Assembly: GCA_028284945.1 (NCBI GenBank)
Contig: JANQQJ010000025.1
Location: 18,740 to 82,739, forward strand
Reading direction: 5' to 3'
DNA: 64,000 bases
DNA from: Alphaproteobacteria bacterium
GTDB lineage: Bacteria > Pseudomonadota > Alphaproteobacteria > SMXS01
Shown here: in pieces, positions 38,096-47,742 of the stretch
Position numbering within the stretch: the first letter of the stretch is position 1
Layout of the letters: each line of letters begins with the position of its first letter
Position numbers and translations under genes: made by a program
The notes under the pieces: generated by a model
What the model saw: only the letters and a program-made list of their open reading frames with translations
What the model was told of the DNA's origin: nothing
The model's database searches: none

Positions 38096-39166
38096 ATGCC
38101 AAAACTGACGAAGATTCTATCACTGGCCATGGCGGCCATTGTTGCGGTCACCATGGTGACAACGCCGGCCGCGGCGGAAAAGAAAGAGAGCTTCAAGCTT
38201 GCCTGGTCGATCTATGTCGGCTGGATGCCTTGGGGCTGGGCCTCTGATCAGGGGATCGTCAAGAAGTGGGCCGACAAATACGACATCGAGATCGAGGTCG
38301 TGCAGTTCAACGATTATATCGAATCCATCAATCAATACACGGTCGGCGCGTTTGACGGCGTGACCGCGACCAACATGGATACGCTGGCCATTCCGTCGGT
38401 GGGTGGTGTCGACACAACGGCGCTGATCGTCGGTGACTTCTCCAACGGCAACGACGCGATCATCCTGAAGGACAAGAGCGAACTGACAGATATTGAAGGG
38501 CAGACCGTCAATCTGGTCGAACTTTCTGTGTCCCATTATCTGTTGGCCCGGGCGCTTGAAAGCATCGGCAAGTCCGAAAAAGACGTCAGTGTGGTCAACA
38601 CGTCTGATGCTGACTTGGTCGGCGCCTATCAGACCGATGATGTCACGGCCGTGGTGACCTGGAACCCGCTGGTCGCTGAGATCGCGGCGATGCCCGGCGC
38701 CAACAAAGTGTTCGACTCCAGTGACATTCCCGGTGAAATCATCGATTTGACCGTCGTCAATACCGAGGTGCTTGAGGCCAACCCTGACTTCGGCAAGGCG
38801 CTGGTTGGTGCCTGGTACGAAACCATGGCGATCATGGCATCGGACACGCCTGAAGGCGCGGCGGCCCGCGCAGCCATGGGCGAGGCCTCCGGTACCGACC
38901 TGGCCGGCTATGACATGCAACTGGCCTCGACCCAGATGTTCTATGACCCGGCAGCCGCCGTTGAATTCGCCAAGAGTGACGGCCTGACAGACACCATGGA
39001 AGCGGTCCGCACCTTCCTGTTCGACCACGGCTTGATGGGCGACGGCGCGCCGAGTGCTGACATTGTCGGCATCGAATTCTCCGACGGGACCATTCTTGGC
39101 GATGAGAACAACGTCAAATTCCGCTTCGACTATGAGTTTATGGCGGGTGCGGTCGCGGCTGAATAA
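38096..39166 (+). CDS. ABC transporter substrate-binding protein (guanidine operon)
   Basis: A 356-residue periplasmic protein with a Sec signal (MPKLTKILSLAMAAIVAVTMVTTPAAAE, cleaved near residue 26) and an NMT1/SsuA-type fold: KLAWSIYVGWMPWGWA, FDGVTATNMDTLAIP. It matches the family annotated as a urea-carboxylase-linked urea binder (TIGR03427-like), but the riboswitch and downstream enzymes make guanidine the likelier ligand. ATG 38096 begins a proper signal peptide; earlier in-frame codons overlap the leader. Confidence 0.9.
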   Translation: MPKLTKILSLAMAAIVAVTMVTTPAAAEKKESFKLAWSIYVGWMPWGWASDQGIVKKWADKYDIEIEVVQFNDYIESINQYTVGAFDGVTATNMDTLAIPSVGGVDTTALIVGDFSNGNDAIILKDKSELTDIEGQTVNLVELSVSHYLLARALESIGKSEKDVSVVNTSDADLVGAYQTDDVTAVVTWNPLVAEIAAMPGANKVFDSSDIPGEIIDLTVVNTEVLEANPDFGKALVGAWYETMAIMASDTPEGAAARAAMGEASGTDLAGYDMQLASTQMFYDPAAAVEFAKSDGLTDTMEAVRTFLFDHGLMGDGAPSADIVGIEFSDGTILGDENNVKFRFDYEFMAGAVAAE

Positions 39167-39202
39167 AGCCTGATTCAGCGTCCAGGACGGGGGAGAACGT
39201 CT

Positions 39203-40027
39203 GTGCGTCAACGTCTGATCAATCGCCGCCCTGAGCGGCGGGTGGGGGTTTTCCTCGCAGCGTTGCCCTTCGTCCTGTTGCTGATCGCCTATAGTTTGGG
39301 GTCGGATGCCCGGCTGGCTGAAAACCCTAGCGATAAGCTGCTGCCATCATTTTCAAGCATTGGCGATGCTATCGAGCGGATGGCGTTTACGGAAAACAAG
39401 CGCACGGGCGAGATCCTTCTGTGGGTCGACACCTCGGCGAGCCTCATCCGATTTGTCAGCGGGCTGCTGATCGCCACATTGGTTGGTGGGTTCTTCGGCA
39501 TCATCACCGGGCTCTTACCCTATATGCGGGCCAGCCTGGGCACGTTTTTCAGCGTGCTCTCGGTCATTCCCCCGCTGGCGATCCTGCCCATTCTCTTTAT
39601 CGTTCTCGGGTTGGGTGAAACGTCAAAAATCGCGTTGATCGTGCTGGGTATCGCCCCCTTTATCATCCGGGACATGATCCTCCGGGTTGAGGAAATCCCC
39701 AGCGAGCTGATGGTGAAAGCCCAGACATTGGGGGCCTCCACCTGGCAGATCGCCTGGCGTGTCGTGGTGCCTCAAATGCTGCCCAGGCTGATCGATGCGC
39801 TGCGACTATCGCTCGGCGCGGCATGGCTGTTCCTTATTGCCGCGGAAGCCATCGCCTCGCAAAGCGGGTTGGGGTACCGCATCTTCCTGATGCGCCGGTA
39901 TCTCTCGATGGACGTTATCCTGCCCTATGTTGCGTGGATTACATTCCTGGCCTTCTTCATCGACTGGTGCCTGCTCAAGCTGCAGCAAAAGGCCTTCCCC
40001 TGGTTCGCCGCGAGCCGGAGTGGCTGA
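39203..40027 (+). CDS. ABC transporter permease (guanidine operon)
   Basis: A 274-residue integral membrane protein of the SsuC/TauC type with about six helices. The EAA loop is visible as MVKAQTLGASTWQIAWRVVVPQMLPRLIDALR, with the conserved Gly. The start is GTG 39203 preceded by a GGGAGA ribosome site. Its stop overlaps the next start (TGATG at 40025-40029). With the binding protein and ATPase it forms the import system. Confidence 0.93.
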   Translation: MRQRLINRRPERRVGVFLAALPFVLLLIAYSLGSDARLAENPSDKLLPSFSSIGDAIERMAFTENKRTGEILLWVDTSASLIRFVSGLLIATLVGGFFGIITGLLPYMRASLGTFFSVLSVIPPLAILPILFIVLGLGETSKIALIVLGIAPFIIRDMILRVEEIPSELMVKAQTLGASTWQIAWRVVVPQMLPRLIDALRLSLGAAWLFLIAAEAIASQSGLGYRIFLMRRYLSMDVILPYVAWITFLAFFIDWCLLKLQQKAFPWFAASRSG

Positions 40028-40806
40028 TGACTGCTGTAACCCTGCGCAACATCTGGAAGGAGTATGGCGACAACGTCGTGCTCGAGCGGATCGACCTCGA
40101 CGTTGAACCACATTCCTTTGTCGCGCTTGTCGGTCCGTCCGGTTGTGGCAAGTCGACCTTGCTGCGCATGCTGATGAGCGCGGAGGTGCCGACGCGCGGT
40201 GAGATCCTGATCGAAGGCGAACCGCTGCCGGCGGACCCGACGGCCGAACGCGGGGTCGTCTTTCAACGCTACTCTGTTTTCCCGCATCTTACGGTCGAGG
40301 AAAATGTTCTGCTTGGCCTGGAGCTGCAGACCTCGCGGTTGAGCTGCAAACTCTTTGGTGGTGCAAAGCGAACGGCCATGGATCAGGCGCGGTCGATGCT
40401 TGAAGAGGTCGGTCTTGGACATGCCCTGAAGCAATATCCCAGTGCGCTTTCCGGCGGCATGCAGCAGCGTCTTGCGATCGCCCAGGCGCTGATTATGCGG
40501 CCCAAGGTCTTGCTGCTGGACGAACCTTTTGGGGCGCTCGATCCTGGTATCCGGGCGGAAATTCACGTGCTGATGCGCCGTCTTTGGCAGGAAACGAAGA
40601 TGACCGTCTTCATGGTTACCCACGATCTGTCAGAGGCATTTCACCTGGGCACCCGCGTGATCGCGCTCGAAAAAGACCGGACTCGGCCAGAGGAACTGGA
40701 GCGCTATGGCGCTGTCATCAAACACGACCTCGATGTCTGGCCGCCGAAACTGAGTGATTTGGAGGCCCATGAAACTGTTGATTCAGAGGCCACAGATGAT
40801 ATCTAA
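40027..40806 (+). CDS. ABC transporter ATP-binding protein (guanidine operon)
   Basis: A 259-residue ATPase of the nitrate/sulfonate/taurine importer group: Walker A GPSGCGKST, signature LSGGMQQR, Walker B LLLDEPFGALD and the H-loop VTHD. ATG 40027 overlaps the permease stop by one codon, replacing a longer reading that runs inside the permease gene. It is the last of the three transporter genes before a 98-bp gap with two hairpins. Confidence 0.95.
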   Translation: MTAVTLRNIWKEYGDNVVLERIDLDVEPHSFVALVGPSGCGKSTLLRMLMSAEVPTRGEILIEGEPLPADPTAERGVVFQRYSVFPHLTVEENVLLGLELQTSRLSCKLFGGAKRTAMDQARSMLEEVGLGHALKQYPSALSGGMQQRLAIAQALIMRPKVLLLDEPFGALDPGIRAEIHVLMRRLWQETKMTVFMVTHDLSEAFHLGTRVIALEKDRTRPEELERYGAVIKHDLDVWPPKLSDLEAHETVDSEATDDI

Positions 40807-40819
40807 CGCTCACAGCCCC

Positions 40820-40883
40820 GGCCGGGACGACCCGGCCCGCACTAAGGTGCATCCCATGGGGCGTGTAGCCGGGACGGCCCGGC
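40820..40883 (+). other. Two GC hairpins between transporter and enzyme genes
   Basis: Perfect stems GGCCGGG-acga-CCCGGCC (40820-40837) and GCCGGG-acgg-CCCGGC (40868-40883) share the same core. They lie in the only sizeable gap inside the operon. No T-run follows; they may set mRNA stability or partial termination so that transporter and enzyme levels differ. Confidence 0.55.
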
Positions 40884-40904
40884 GCAGACCATGGGAGAGG
40901 CGAT

Positions 40905-41732
40905 ATGAGCACTCTCGATGAATTGAGCCCGGACGAATACCGGGCTCGCTATGAAACCCTAAAGGCCAAGGGGCAGGGTAAATCCTTTGCCGATCAGGCT
41001 GAAGGGGCACTGGCCCCCGCCTCGATGGCGGAAAACCTGATCATCCATACCGAGACCATTCCAGGCGGCTGGTATTGGGCAACGGAAATCCCCCGTGGCC
41101 AGACACTCAGAATTCTGAACAGCGGTGGGACCGGCGCCGTCTCTGCGGTGTTGTGGAACGCCGACGATATCTCGGAGCGGTATAACGCTGGTGACACGGT
41201 CAAAATCCAATGGACGGCGAAGCTTGGTAAAGGCCGGGTGCTGTTGTCGGATATGGGCCGGGCGCTTGCCTCAATCACGGATGATACCTGCGGTGCCCAT
41301 GACGCGATTGCCGGTTGTTCCACACCCTTCAGCAATCAGCGCAAATATGGCCAGGCCGGGCTGCGGAACAGCCGTGATAATTTCCGCCTGGCGGCTGCGA
41401 AATTCGGCATGGGTGTCAAAGACGTGCCCCCTGTGATGACGTTCTTTGCCGGTGTCGGCACGGACGATGCTGGCGGACTTGTCTGGCAACCCGGTGCAAC
41501 CAAGCAAGGCGATTATGTCGATCTTCGCGCCGAGATGAACCTGATTGTGGCGCTGTCGAACTGCCCGCATCCGCTCGACCCGTCACCGGACTACGCGCCC
41601 CAGCCGGTTGAGGCGATTGTCTGGCAGTCGCCGCCACCTGGGCCGGATGATCTGTGCCGCACCGCGACGGACGAGGCTGTGCGCGCATTCGAAAACACCG
41701 ATCCGTTGTTCAACTCAGGGAGGGCGATATGA
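40905..41732 (+). CDS. Carboxyguanidine deiminase subunit (DUF1989, UAAP1-type)
   Basis: A 275-residue DUF1989 protein long called urea amidolyase-associated protein 1. Such proteins, paired with the next gene product, have been shown in other bacteria to deiminate carboxyguanidine to allophanate (CgiA/CgiB). Here LRILNSGGTGAVSAVLWNADDISERYNAGDT, DDTCGAHD and LIVALSNCPHPLDPSP carry the conserved Cys/His positions. Ribosome site GGGAGAGG; its stop overlaps the partner start (ATGA, 41729-41732), indicating a heteromeric complex. Confidence 0.88.
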   Translation: MSTLDELSPDEYRARYETLKAKGQGKSFADQAEGALAPASMAENLIIHTETIPGGWYWATEIPRGQTLRILNSGGTGAVSAVLWNADDISERYNAGDTVKIQWTAKLGKGRVLLSDMGRALASITDDTCGAHDAIAGCSTPFSNQRKYGQAGLRNSRDNFRLAAAKFGMGVKDVPPVMTFFAGVGTDDAGGLVWQPGATKQGDYVDLRAEMNLIVALSNCPHPLDPSPDYAPQPVEAIVWQSPPPGPDDLCRTATDEAVRAFENTDPLFNSGRAI

Positions 41733-42361
41733 CTCACCTAATCGAACGTGATTTTGACGCCGCCATTTTGGACGAAACGGTTCCGGCGCGCGCGCCCTGG
41801 TCGGTCACCCTCAGAGCCGGTCAGGTGCTGCGGATCATCGACCTGGAAGGCCAGCAGGCGGTCGATACGTTGCTCTATAACCCGCATAACACGGTGGAGC
41901 GCTACAGCGCGCAAGACACGGTGCTGGCCCAGAGTAAGGCCTATGTCGAGACCGGGACCGAGTTGATCTCCAACGAAGGCAATGTGATGGCGACCGTGGT
42001 GGCCGATAGCTGCGGCAACCACGACACATCCGCCGGCGCGTGCAGCTGCGAGGCCAATACGGTCCGCTTTGGCCATGACACCAAATATATGCATGCGTGC
42101 CGCGAGAACTTCCTGATAGAGGTCGGGAAATACGGCATGTCCAAACGCGATATCGTCAGCAACATCAACTTCTTCATGAACGTGCCGATTACACCGGATG
42201 GCGCGCTCGCTATCGTCGATGGCTTGTCGGATCCGGGTGGCTATGTTGACCTGAAGGCCGAGATGGATGTGCTGGTGGTGATCTCGAACTGCCCGCAGGT
42301 GAACAATCCGTGTAACGGCTTTAACCCGTCGCCGATCCGAACCCTCGTCTGGGACCAATAG
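41729..42361 (+). CDS. Carboxyguanidine deiminase subunit (DUF1989, UAAP2-type)
   Basis: A 210-residue DUF1989 protein, paralogous to its upstream partner and about 65 residues shorter. Shared motifs are LRIIDLEGQQAVDTLLYNP, ADSCGNHDTSAGAC and DVLVVISNCPQVNNPC. It is expected to form the carboxyguanidine deiminase with the preceding protein. ATG 41729 follows a strong GGGAGGG; the longer upstream reading lies inside the neighbour. It is followed 3 nt later by the carboxylase gene. Confidence 0.88.
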   Translation: MTHLIERDFDAAILDETVPARAPWSVTLRAGQVLRIIDLEGQQAVDTLLYNPHNTVERYSAQDTVLAQSKAYVETGTELISNEGNVMATVVADSCGNHDTSAGACSCEANTVRFGHDTKYMHACRENFLIEVGKYGMSKRDIVSNINFFMNVPITPDGALAIVDGLSDPGGYVDLKAEMDVLVVISNCPQVNNPCNGFNPSPIRTLVWDQ

Positions 42362-42364
42362 GTC

Positions 42365-45300
42365 ATGTTCGATAAGGTTCTGGTCGCCAATCGCGGCGAG
42401 ATCGCTTGCCGTATTATCAAGACGCTGAAGCGCATGGGTATTGGCTCGGTCGCGGTCTACTCGGACGCCGACCGTTATGCCCGGCACGTCCAGATCGCTG
42501 ATGAGGCGGTCCGGCTGGGCCCGGCGCCTGCGGCAGAGAGTTACCTGAATATTCCTGCGTTGCTGGATGCATGTGCGGAGACGGGCGCGCAGGCGGTGCA
42601 CCCCGGCTATGGCTTCTTGAGTGAGAACGCCGACTTTGCCGAAGCGCTGGCGGCAGCCGGTGTGCGGTTCATCGGCCCGAACCCGGATCATCTGCGCGAC
42701 TTTGGCCTGAAGCACACGGCGCGTGCCCTAGCCGATGCGAGCGGTGTGCCCTTGCTGTCTGGCAGCGACTTGATTGACACGGTCGATCAGGCGCTCTCGA
42801 TCGCCGACAGCATCGGCTATCCGGTGATGCTGAAAAGCACGGCCGGTGGCGGCGGCATTGGTATGCGGCTTTGCCATGACGCAGGCGAACTCGCCAACCA
42901 GTTCGAAGCGGTTCGGCAACTCAGTCAGAACAATTTCGGCAATGCCGGGCTTTTTCTTGAAAAATTCATCGCCCAGGCGCGCCATATCGAGGTGCAGATT
43001 TTCGGCGATGGCGCTGGGCATGTCGCCGCGCTGGGGGAGCGCGACTGTTCGCTACAACGGCGGCACCAGAAAGTTGTCGAAGAAACGCCGGCCCCGAACC
43101 TGCCGGACGGCGTCCGCGTGGAGCTTCACCAGGCGGCCATCGCGTTGGGCGAATCGGCCAACTATGAGTCAGCCGGTACGGTCGAATTCCTCTATGACGT
43201 TGCCGACGAAGGCTTTTATTTCCTCGAGGTCAACACCCGTCTCCAGGTCGAACATGGCGTCACCGAGGAAGTGTTCGGCGTCGATCTGGTGGAATGGATG
43301 GTGCGCCAGGCGGCGGGCGATCCGATAGATTTCAACGAGGCGAATGGTCCGGTAGGGGCGGCGATTGAGGTCCGGATCTATGCTGAAGACCCCGCCCGTG
43401 ATTTCCAGCCCAGCGCGGGCACATTGACCAAAGTGGAATTTCCAAGCGACGTGCGCCTTGATGGCTGGGTCGAAACCGGGACTGACGTCTCACCCTATTA
43501 CGATCCGCTGCTCGCTAAGCTGATCGTGGCGGCCCCCAGCCGCGACGCGGCGGTGACCGCTATGGCCGATGCGCTGGCCGCATCCTCGATCTACGGCATC
43601 GAGACCAATCTGGGATATCTGGCAGAGATCATCGATTCGAAAGCGTTCCGGGAGGGAACTGCAACCACCTCAACGCTGAACGGGTTTGAAGCCACAGCGG
43701 CTGTTGTCGAGGTGCTGACACCGGGCGCACAGTCCAGCATTCAGGACTGGCCCGGACGTCTGGGCTATTGGGAAGTCGGCGTGCCGCCGAGCGGCCCGAT
43801 GGATGCGCTGTCGTTCCGCTTAGCCAATCGCCTTGCCGGCAACCCTGAAGGCGCGCCTGGCTTAGAACTGACGTTGACCGGGCCGACGCTGCGGTTCGGC
43901 TGCGATACCACCATTGTCTTGGGTGGCGCGCAGATGGCCGCGACGCTTGATGGTGACGCAATTCCATATTGGCAGGGAGTCGAGGTTAAAGCCGGCCAGA
44001 CGCTGGCTTTGGGACAAATCGAGGGGCCGGGCAACCGGACCTATCTCGCCGTAGCGGGTGGTTTCGACGCGCCACTTTACCTGGGGTCCGCGTCCACCTT
44101 CAGTCTGGGCAGATTTGGCGGTCACGCGACAGGCGTTCTCAAGACCGGCGACGTGTTGCGGCTGGCCGACCCCGAGGCATCCGGTTCGAGGCAGATGCTG
44201 CCGACCGACCTGATCCCGGACTACACAAACGAATGGGATATTGATGTCCTCTATGGTCCCCATGGGGCGCCGGATTTCTTCCTCGAGAGCGACATCGATA
44301 CGCTGTTCTTTGCGTCTTATGAGGTGCACTACAACAGTTCGCGCACCGGTGTCCGGCTGATCGGCCCGAGCCCGGAATGGGCCCGGCCTGACGGCGGCGA
44401 GGCAGGGCTGCATCCCTCTAACATTCACGACAATGCCTATGCCGTCGGCGCTATCGACTTCACGGGCGACATGCCGATCCTGCTGGGCCCCGATGGGCCC
44501 AGTCTGGGCGGATTCGTCTGTCCCGCGGTGGTGACGCAGGCTGACCTTTGGAAACTGGGTCAGTTGAAGCCAGGAGACAGTGTCCGGTTCAGGCCGGTTT
44601 CGCTCGGCGCCGCCGACCAGCAAAAGGCGGCGCAGGATCAGATGATTGAAAGGCTGGAGGTTGGCCAAAGACGGCCGCCCTCGATTACCCATCGGTCGGA
44701 TGCGGTGCTGGCCCGGTCAGAAGATGGGCCTGTATCCGTGTGTTACCGTCAGACGGGCGACGATAATCTGCTCATTGAATTCGGACCGATGATCTTGGAC
44801 ATTGGTCTGCGAATGCGCGTCCATGCGCTAATGCAGGCGATTGTGGCGGCTGATCTGCCGGGCATCATCGATCTGACGCCGGGCATTCGTTCGTTGCAGG
44901 TTCACTTCGACAGCAGCCGCTTGAAACAGGTCGACCTGTTGCGCGTTTTACAGCAACTGGAGCAGGAGCTTGGGGCCGTTGACGATCTAAAAGTCCCGTC
45001 ACGGATCGTGCATTTGCCACTGTCATGGAATGACGAGGCGGCGCAGTTGGCCATGACCAAGTATCAGGAACTGGTCCGCCCGGATGCGCCCTGGTGCCCA
45101 TCCAACATCGAGTTCATCCGCCGGATCAACGGGCTTGAATCGGAAGAGGACGTCTATCGCACGGTCTTCGATGCCAGCTATATGGTGCTTGGTCTGGGGG
45201 ACGTCTATCTGGGCGCTCCCGTCGCCACGCCTGTCGACCCCCGGCACCGCCTGGTCACCACCAAGTACAATCCGGCGCGAACCTGGACCCCTGAAAACGC

Positions 45301-45949
45301 CGTCGGTATTGGCGGTGCTTATATGTGCATCTATGGCATGGAGGGCCCGGGCGGATACCAGCTCTTCGGCCGGACAATTCAGGTCTGGAATACCTGGCGG
45401 CAGCCGCCGCCGTTTGAGCCGGGCAGTCCATGGCTGCTGCGGCATTTCGATCAGATTCGGTTTTTTCCCGTCTCGGGCGACGAGCTGCTGCAGGCCCGAG
45501 CGGACTTTCCGCACGGGGACTATCCGCTCAAGATCGAAGAAACCACCTTCGACTTGGCCGAATACGGCGCTTTTCTTGCCACCAATGCTGATTCTATTGA
45601 CGCCGCCAAGGCGCGTCAGCAGGCTGCGTTCGAAGCAGAGCGCCAGCGTTGGGTTGATCAAGGCATAGCCAGCTTCGTCGGAGAGGACGAGGTGCCCGAT
45701 CAGCCTGACGACGAGGACCTGCCGTCCGGGGCCATGGCCATTGAATCCCATGTGCCGGGTAATGTCTGGAAGCTGGTCGCGGAGCCTGGCGCACTTGTTG
45801 AAGCGGGAGACACCTTGGTGATTGTCGAGTCGATGAAGATGGAGCTGGAAATCACCGCCCCGGTGGCCGGCGTGTTGGAGGAATTCCGCTGCCAGCCTGG
45901 CCGGCCGGTCAAAGCCGGCGACATGGTTGCGGTGCTCACCCCGGCATGA
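42365..45949 (+). CDS. Biotin-dependent guanidine (urea-type) carboxylase
   Basis: A 1194-residue multidomain enzyme: biotin carboxylase (1 to about 450; VLVANRGEIACRII, ATP-grasp with GGGGIGMRL), the KipA/KipI-like carboxyltransferase halves (about 455-1060) and a C-terminal biotinyl domain with Lys1158 in ESMKMELEI. Such enzymes were named urea carboxylase, but those linked to CgiA/CgiB and a guanidine riboswitch prefer guanidine. It makes carboxyguanidine using ATP and bicarbonate. It overlaps atzF by 4 nt. Confidence 0.94.
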   Translation: MFDKVLVANRGEIACRIIKTLKRMGIGSVAVYSDADRYARHVQIADEAVRLGPAPAAESYLNIPALLDACAETGAQAVHPGYGFLSENADFAEALAAAGVRFIGPNPDHLRDFGLKHTARALADASGVPLLSGSDLIDTVDQALSIADSIGYPVMLKSTAGGGGIGMRLCHDAGELANQFEAVRQLSQNNFGNAGLFLEKFIAQARHIEVQIFGDGAGHVAALGERDCSLQRRHQKVVEETPAPNLPDGVRVELHQAAIALGESANYESAGTVEFLYDVADEGFYFLEVNTRLQVEHGVTEEVFGVDLVEWMVRQAAGDPIDFNEANGPVGAAIEVRIYAEDPARDFQPSAGTLTKVEFPSDVRLDGWVETGTDVSPYYDPLLAKLIVAAPSRDAAVTAMADALAASSIYGIETNLGYLAEIIDSKAFREGTATTSTLNGFEATAAVVEVLTPGAQSSIQDWPGRLGYWEVGVPPSGPMDALSFRLANRLAGNPEGAPGLELTLTGPTLRFGCDTTIVLGGAQMAATLDGDAIPYWQGVEVKAGQTLALGQIEGPGNRTYLAVAGGFDAPLYLGSASTFSLGRFGGHATGVLKTGDVLRLADPEASGSRQMLPTDLIPDYTNEWDIDVLYGPHGAPDFFLESDIDTLFFASYEVHYNSSRTGVRLIGPSPEWARPDGGEAGLHPSNIHDNAYAVGAIDFTGDMPILLGPDGPSLGGFVCPAVVTQADLWKLGQLKPGDSVRFRPVSLGAADQQKAAQDQMIERLEVGQRRPPSITHRSDAVLARSEDGPVSVCYRQTGDDNLLIEFGPMILDIGLRMRVHALMQAIVAADLPGIIDLTPGIRSLQVHFDSSRLKQVDLLRVLQQLEQELGAVDDLKVPSRIVHLPLSWNDEAAQLAMTKYQELVRPDAPWCPSNIEFIRRINGLESEEDVYRTVFDASYMVLGLGDVYLGAPVATPVDPRHRLVTTKYNPARTWTPENAVGIGGAYMCIYGMEGPGGYQLFGRTIQVWNTWRQPPPFEPGSPWLLRHFDQIRFFPVSGDELLQARADFPHGDYPLKIEETTFDLAEYGAFLATNADSIDAAKARQQAAFEAERQRWVDQGIASFVGEDEVPDQPDDEDLPSGAMAIESHVPGNVWKLVAEPGALVEAGDTLVIVESMKMELEITAPVAGVLEEFRCQPGRPVKAGDMVAVLTPA

Positions 45950-47739
45950 CGGTCACCAGTCTACAGATCGCCGACCTGTTGACCGGCTATCGTGACGGCA
46001 GTTTGTCACCGGCCGACGTGATCGAAGACATTTGCGACCGGATAGAAAGCTATCCGGACCAGGCTGTCTGGATCAGCCGGTTTTCCCGCTGCGATCTGTT
46101 GGCCCAGGCCGAAGCGCTGGACGGTGCCGACATTGATGACATGCCGCTGTTTGGCATTCCTTTTGCAGTCAAAGACAATATCGATGTGGCCGGGTTGCCG
46201 ACCACGGCGGCCTGCCCGGAATTCGCGTACACGCCTGATAAGAATGCGGTGGTTGTCGATCGGCTGATTAAGGCGGGCGCCTTGGTCATCGGCAAGACCA
46301 ATCTGGATCAGTTTGCCACCGGCCTGGTGGGCGTGCGCTCGCCGCATGGGGCGCCCCGAAGCGTATTCAACGATCAATACATCAGCGGCGGGTCGAGCTC
46401 CGGTTCGGCGGTTGCCGTGGCGGCTGGTCTGGTGTCGTTTTCATTGGGGACGGATACGGCCGGGTCTGGCCGCGTACCTGCGGCGCTTAATAATATTGTC
46501 GGCGTTAAACCGACCAAAGGCCATTTGAGCACGTCGGGCGTGGTGCCCGCCTGCCGTTCGCTGGATTGCATTACCGTTTTTGCGGGTACGGTCGGTGATG
46601 CCGACAGAGTGCGCCGGATCGCGACTGCGGTGGATCACGATGATCCCTACAGCCGCGCTGATGACGTCGCACTATTGCCCTCGGGAGATTTCCGGTTTGG
46701 TGTTTTGGCCGGCCAGGACCGGGAGTTCTTCGCTGATGATGAGGCGGCGGGGCTCTATGACGCGGCCGTCGCCCGGTTGGAGGCGTTGGGCGGGACGGCT
46801 GTGCCGTTTGACTATGCGCCGTTCCGCGATGCAGCGGCGCTGCTCTATAGCGGTCCATGGGTGGCAGAACGAACAGCCGCCATCAAGGGCTTCCTGACAA
46901 CCAAACCGGGGGCGATCCATCCGGTGGTGCGCGGCATTATTGAAGGCGGGCAGGCCTATTCCGCCGTCGACGGGTTCGAAGGGCAGTATGCGCTGGAAGC
47001 GCTGCGCAAGCGTGCCGATCACGAATGGCAGAAGATGGACATTATGTGTCTGCCGACCTGTCCGACCACCTACACGGTTGACGCGGTTGAGGCTGACCCG
47101 GTCGCGCTTAACAGCCGCATGGGGCTCTACACCAATTTCGTAAACCTGCTGGACTGCTGTGGCGTTGCGGTGCCGGCAGGGTTCCGAGGCGACAGCCTGC
47201 CGCTCGGTGTCACATTGATCGGTCCGGCGCATACGGATGCCGATTTAGCCGTCATATCGGACCGCTTGCACCGGTCGCTGGGTGGCAATGTTGGCGCGAC
47301 GCCCTGGCCGCTCTCGGACACTGTGGTCGAGAAGGCGAACATCGACGTCATCGAGGTGCTTGTCGTCGGCGCCCATTTGACCGGCATGCCGCTGAACCAT
47401 CAGCTTACCGACCTTGATGCACAGTTTGTGGAAGAGGTCACCATTGCCGGTGACTATCGGCTCTTCGCTCTACCCGATACAGCGCCCTCGAAACCGGCAC
47501 TGGTCCGCCAGCCTGGCACAGAAGGCTCGACCATTGTTGCTGAGGTCTGGCGGATGACGCCCGATGCCTATGGCCGGTTTGTCGCGCTGATTCCGTCGCC
47601 ACTGGGCATCGGCACGGTGGCGCTTGCCGATGGGCGCATGATTCAGGGCTTCCTGGGCGAAGCCTGGGCTGTCGCGGACGCCGAAGACGTAACGCACTTT
47701 GGCGGCTGGCGCGCCTATATTGTGAGCCGGTCCTCTTAG
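45946..47739 (+). CDS. atzF: Allophanate hydrolase
   Basis: A 597-residue amidase-signature enzyme with a C-terminal allophanate hydrolase domain. The Ser-cisSer-Lys triad is visible: Lys in FAVKDNIDVAG (about 76), GGSSSGSA (about 151) and DTAGSGRVPA (about 175). It hydrolyses allophanate to ammonium and CO2, the final step of guanidine (or urea) breakdown. It starts within the end of the carboxylase gene (4-nt overlap) and ends the operon. Confidence 0.96.
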   Translation: MTVTSLQIADLLTGYRDGSLSPADVIEDICDRIESYPDQAVWISRFSRCDLLAQAEALDGADIDDMPLFGIPFAVKDNIDVAGLPTTAACPEFAYTPDKNAVVVDRLIKAGALVIGKTNLDQFATGLVGVRSPHGAPRSVFNDQYISGGSSSGSAVAVAAGLVSFSLGTDTAGSGRVPAALNNIVGVKPTKGHLSTSGVVPACRSLDCITVFAGTVGDADRVRRIATAVDHDDPYSRADDVALLPSGDFRFGVLAGQDREFFADDEAAGLYDAAVARLEALGGTAVPFDYAPFRDAAALLYSGPWVAERTAAIKGFLTTKPGAIHPVVRGIIEGGQAYSAVDGFEGQYALEALRKRADHEWQKMDIMCLPTCPTTYTVDAVEADPVALNSRMGLYTNFVNLLDCCGVAVPAGFRGDSLPLGVTLIGPAHTDADLAVISDRLHRSLGGNVGATPWPLSDTVVEKANIDVIEVLVVGAHLTGMPLNHQLTDLDAQFVEEVTIAGDYRLFALPDTAPSKPALVRQPGTEGSTIVAEVWRMTPDAYGRFVALIPSPLGIGTVALADGRMIQGFLGEAWAVADAEDVTHFGGWRAYIVSRSS

Positions 47740-47742
47740 ACC

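Noticed and set aside
38120..39211. 363-codon minus-strand frame opposite the binding protein
   Set aside because: Antisense to a gene with a signal peptide and riboswitch; no ribosome site or family.
41738..42715. 325-codon minus-strand frame across the deiminase and carboxylase genes
   Set aside because: Crosses two real genes and resembles other shadow frames rich in His, Arg and Asp.
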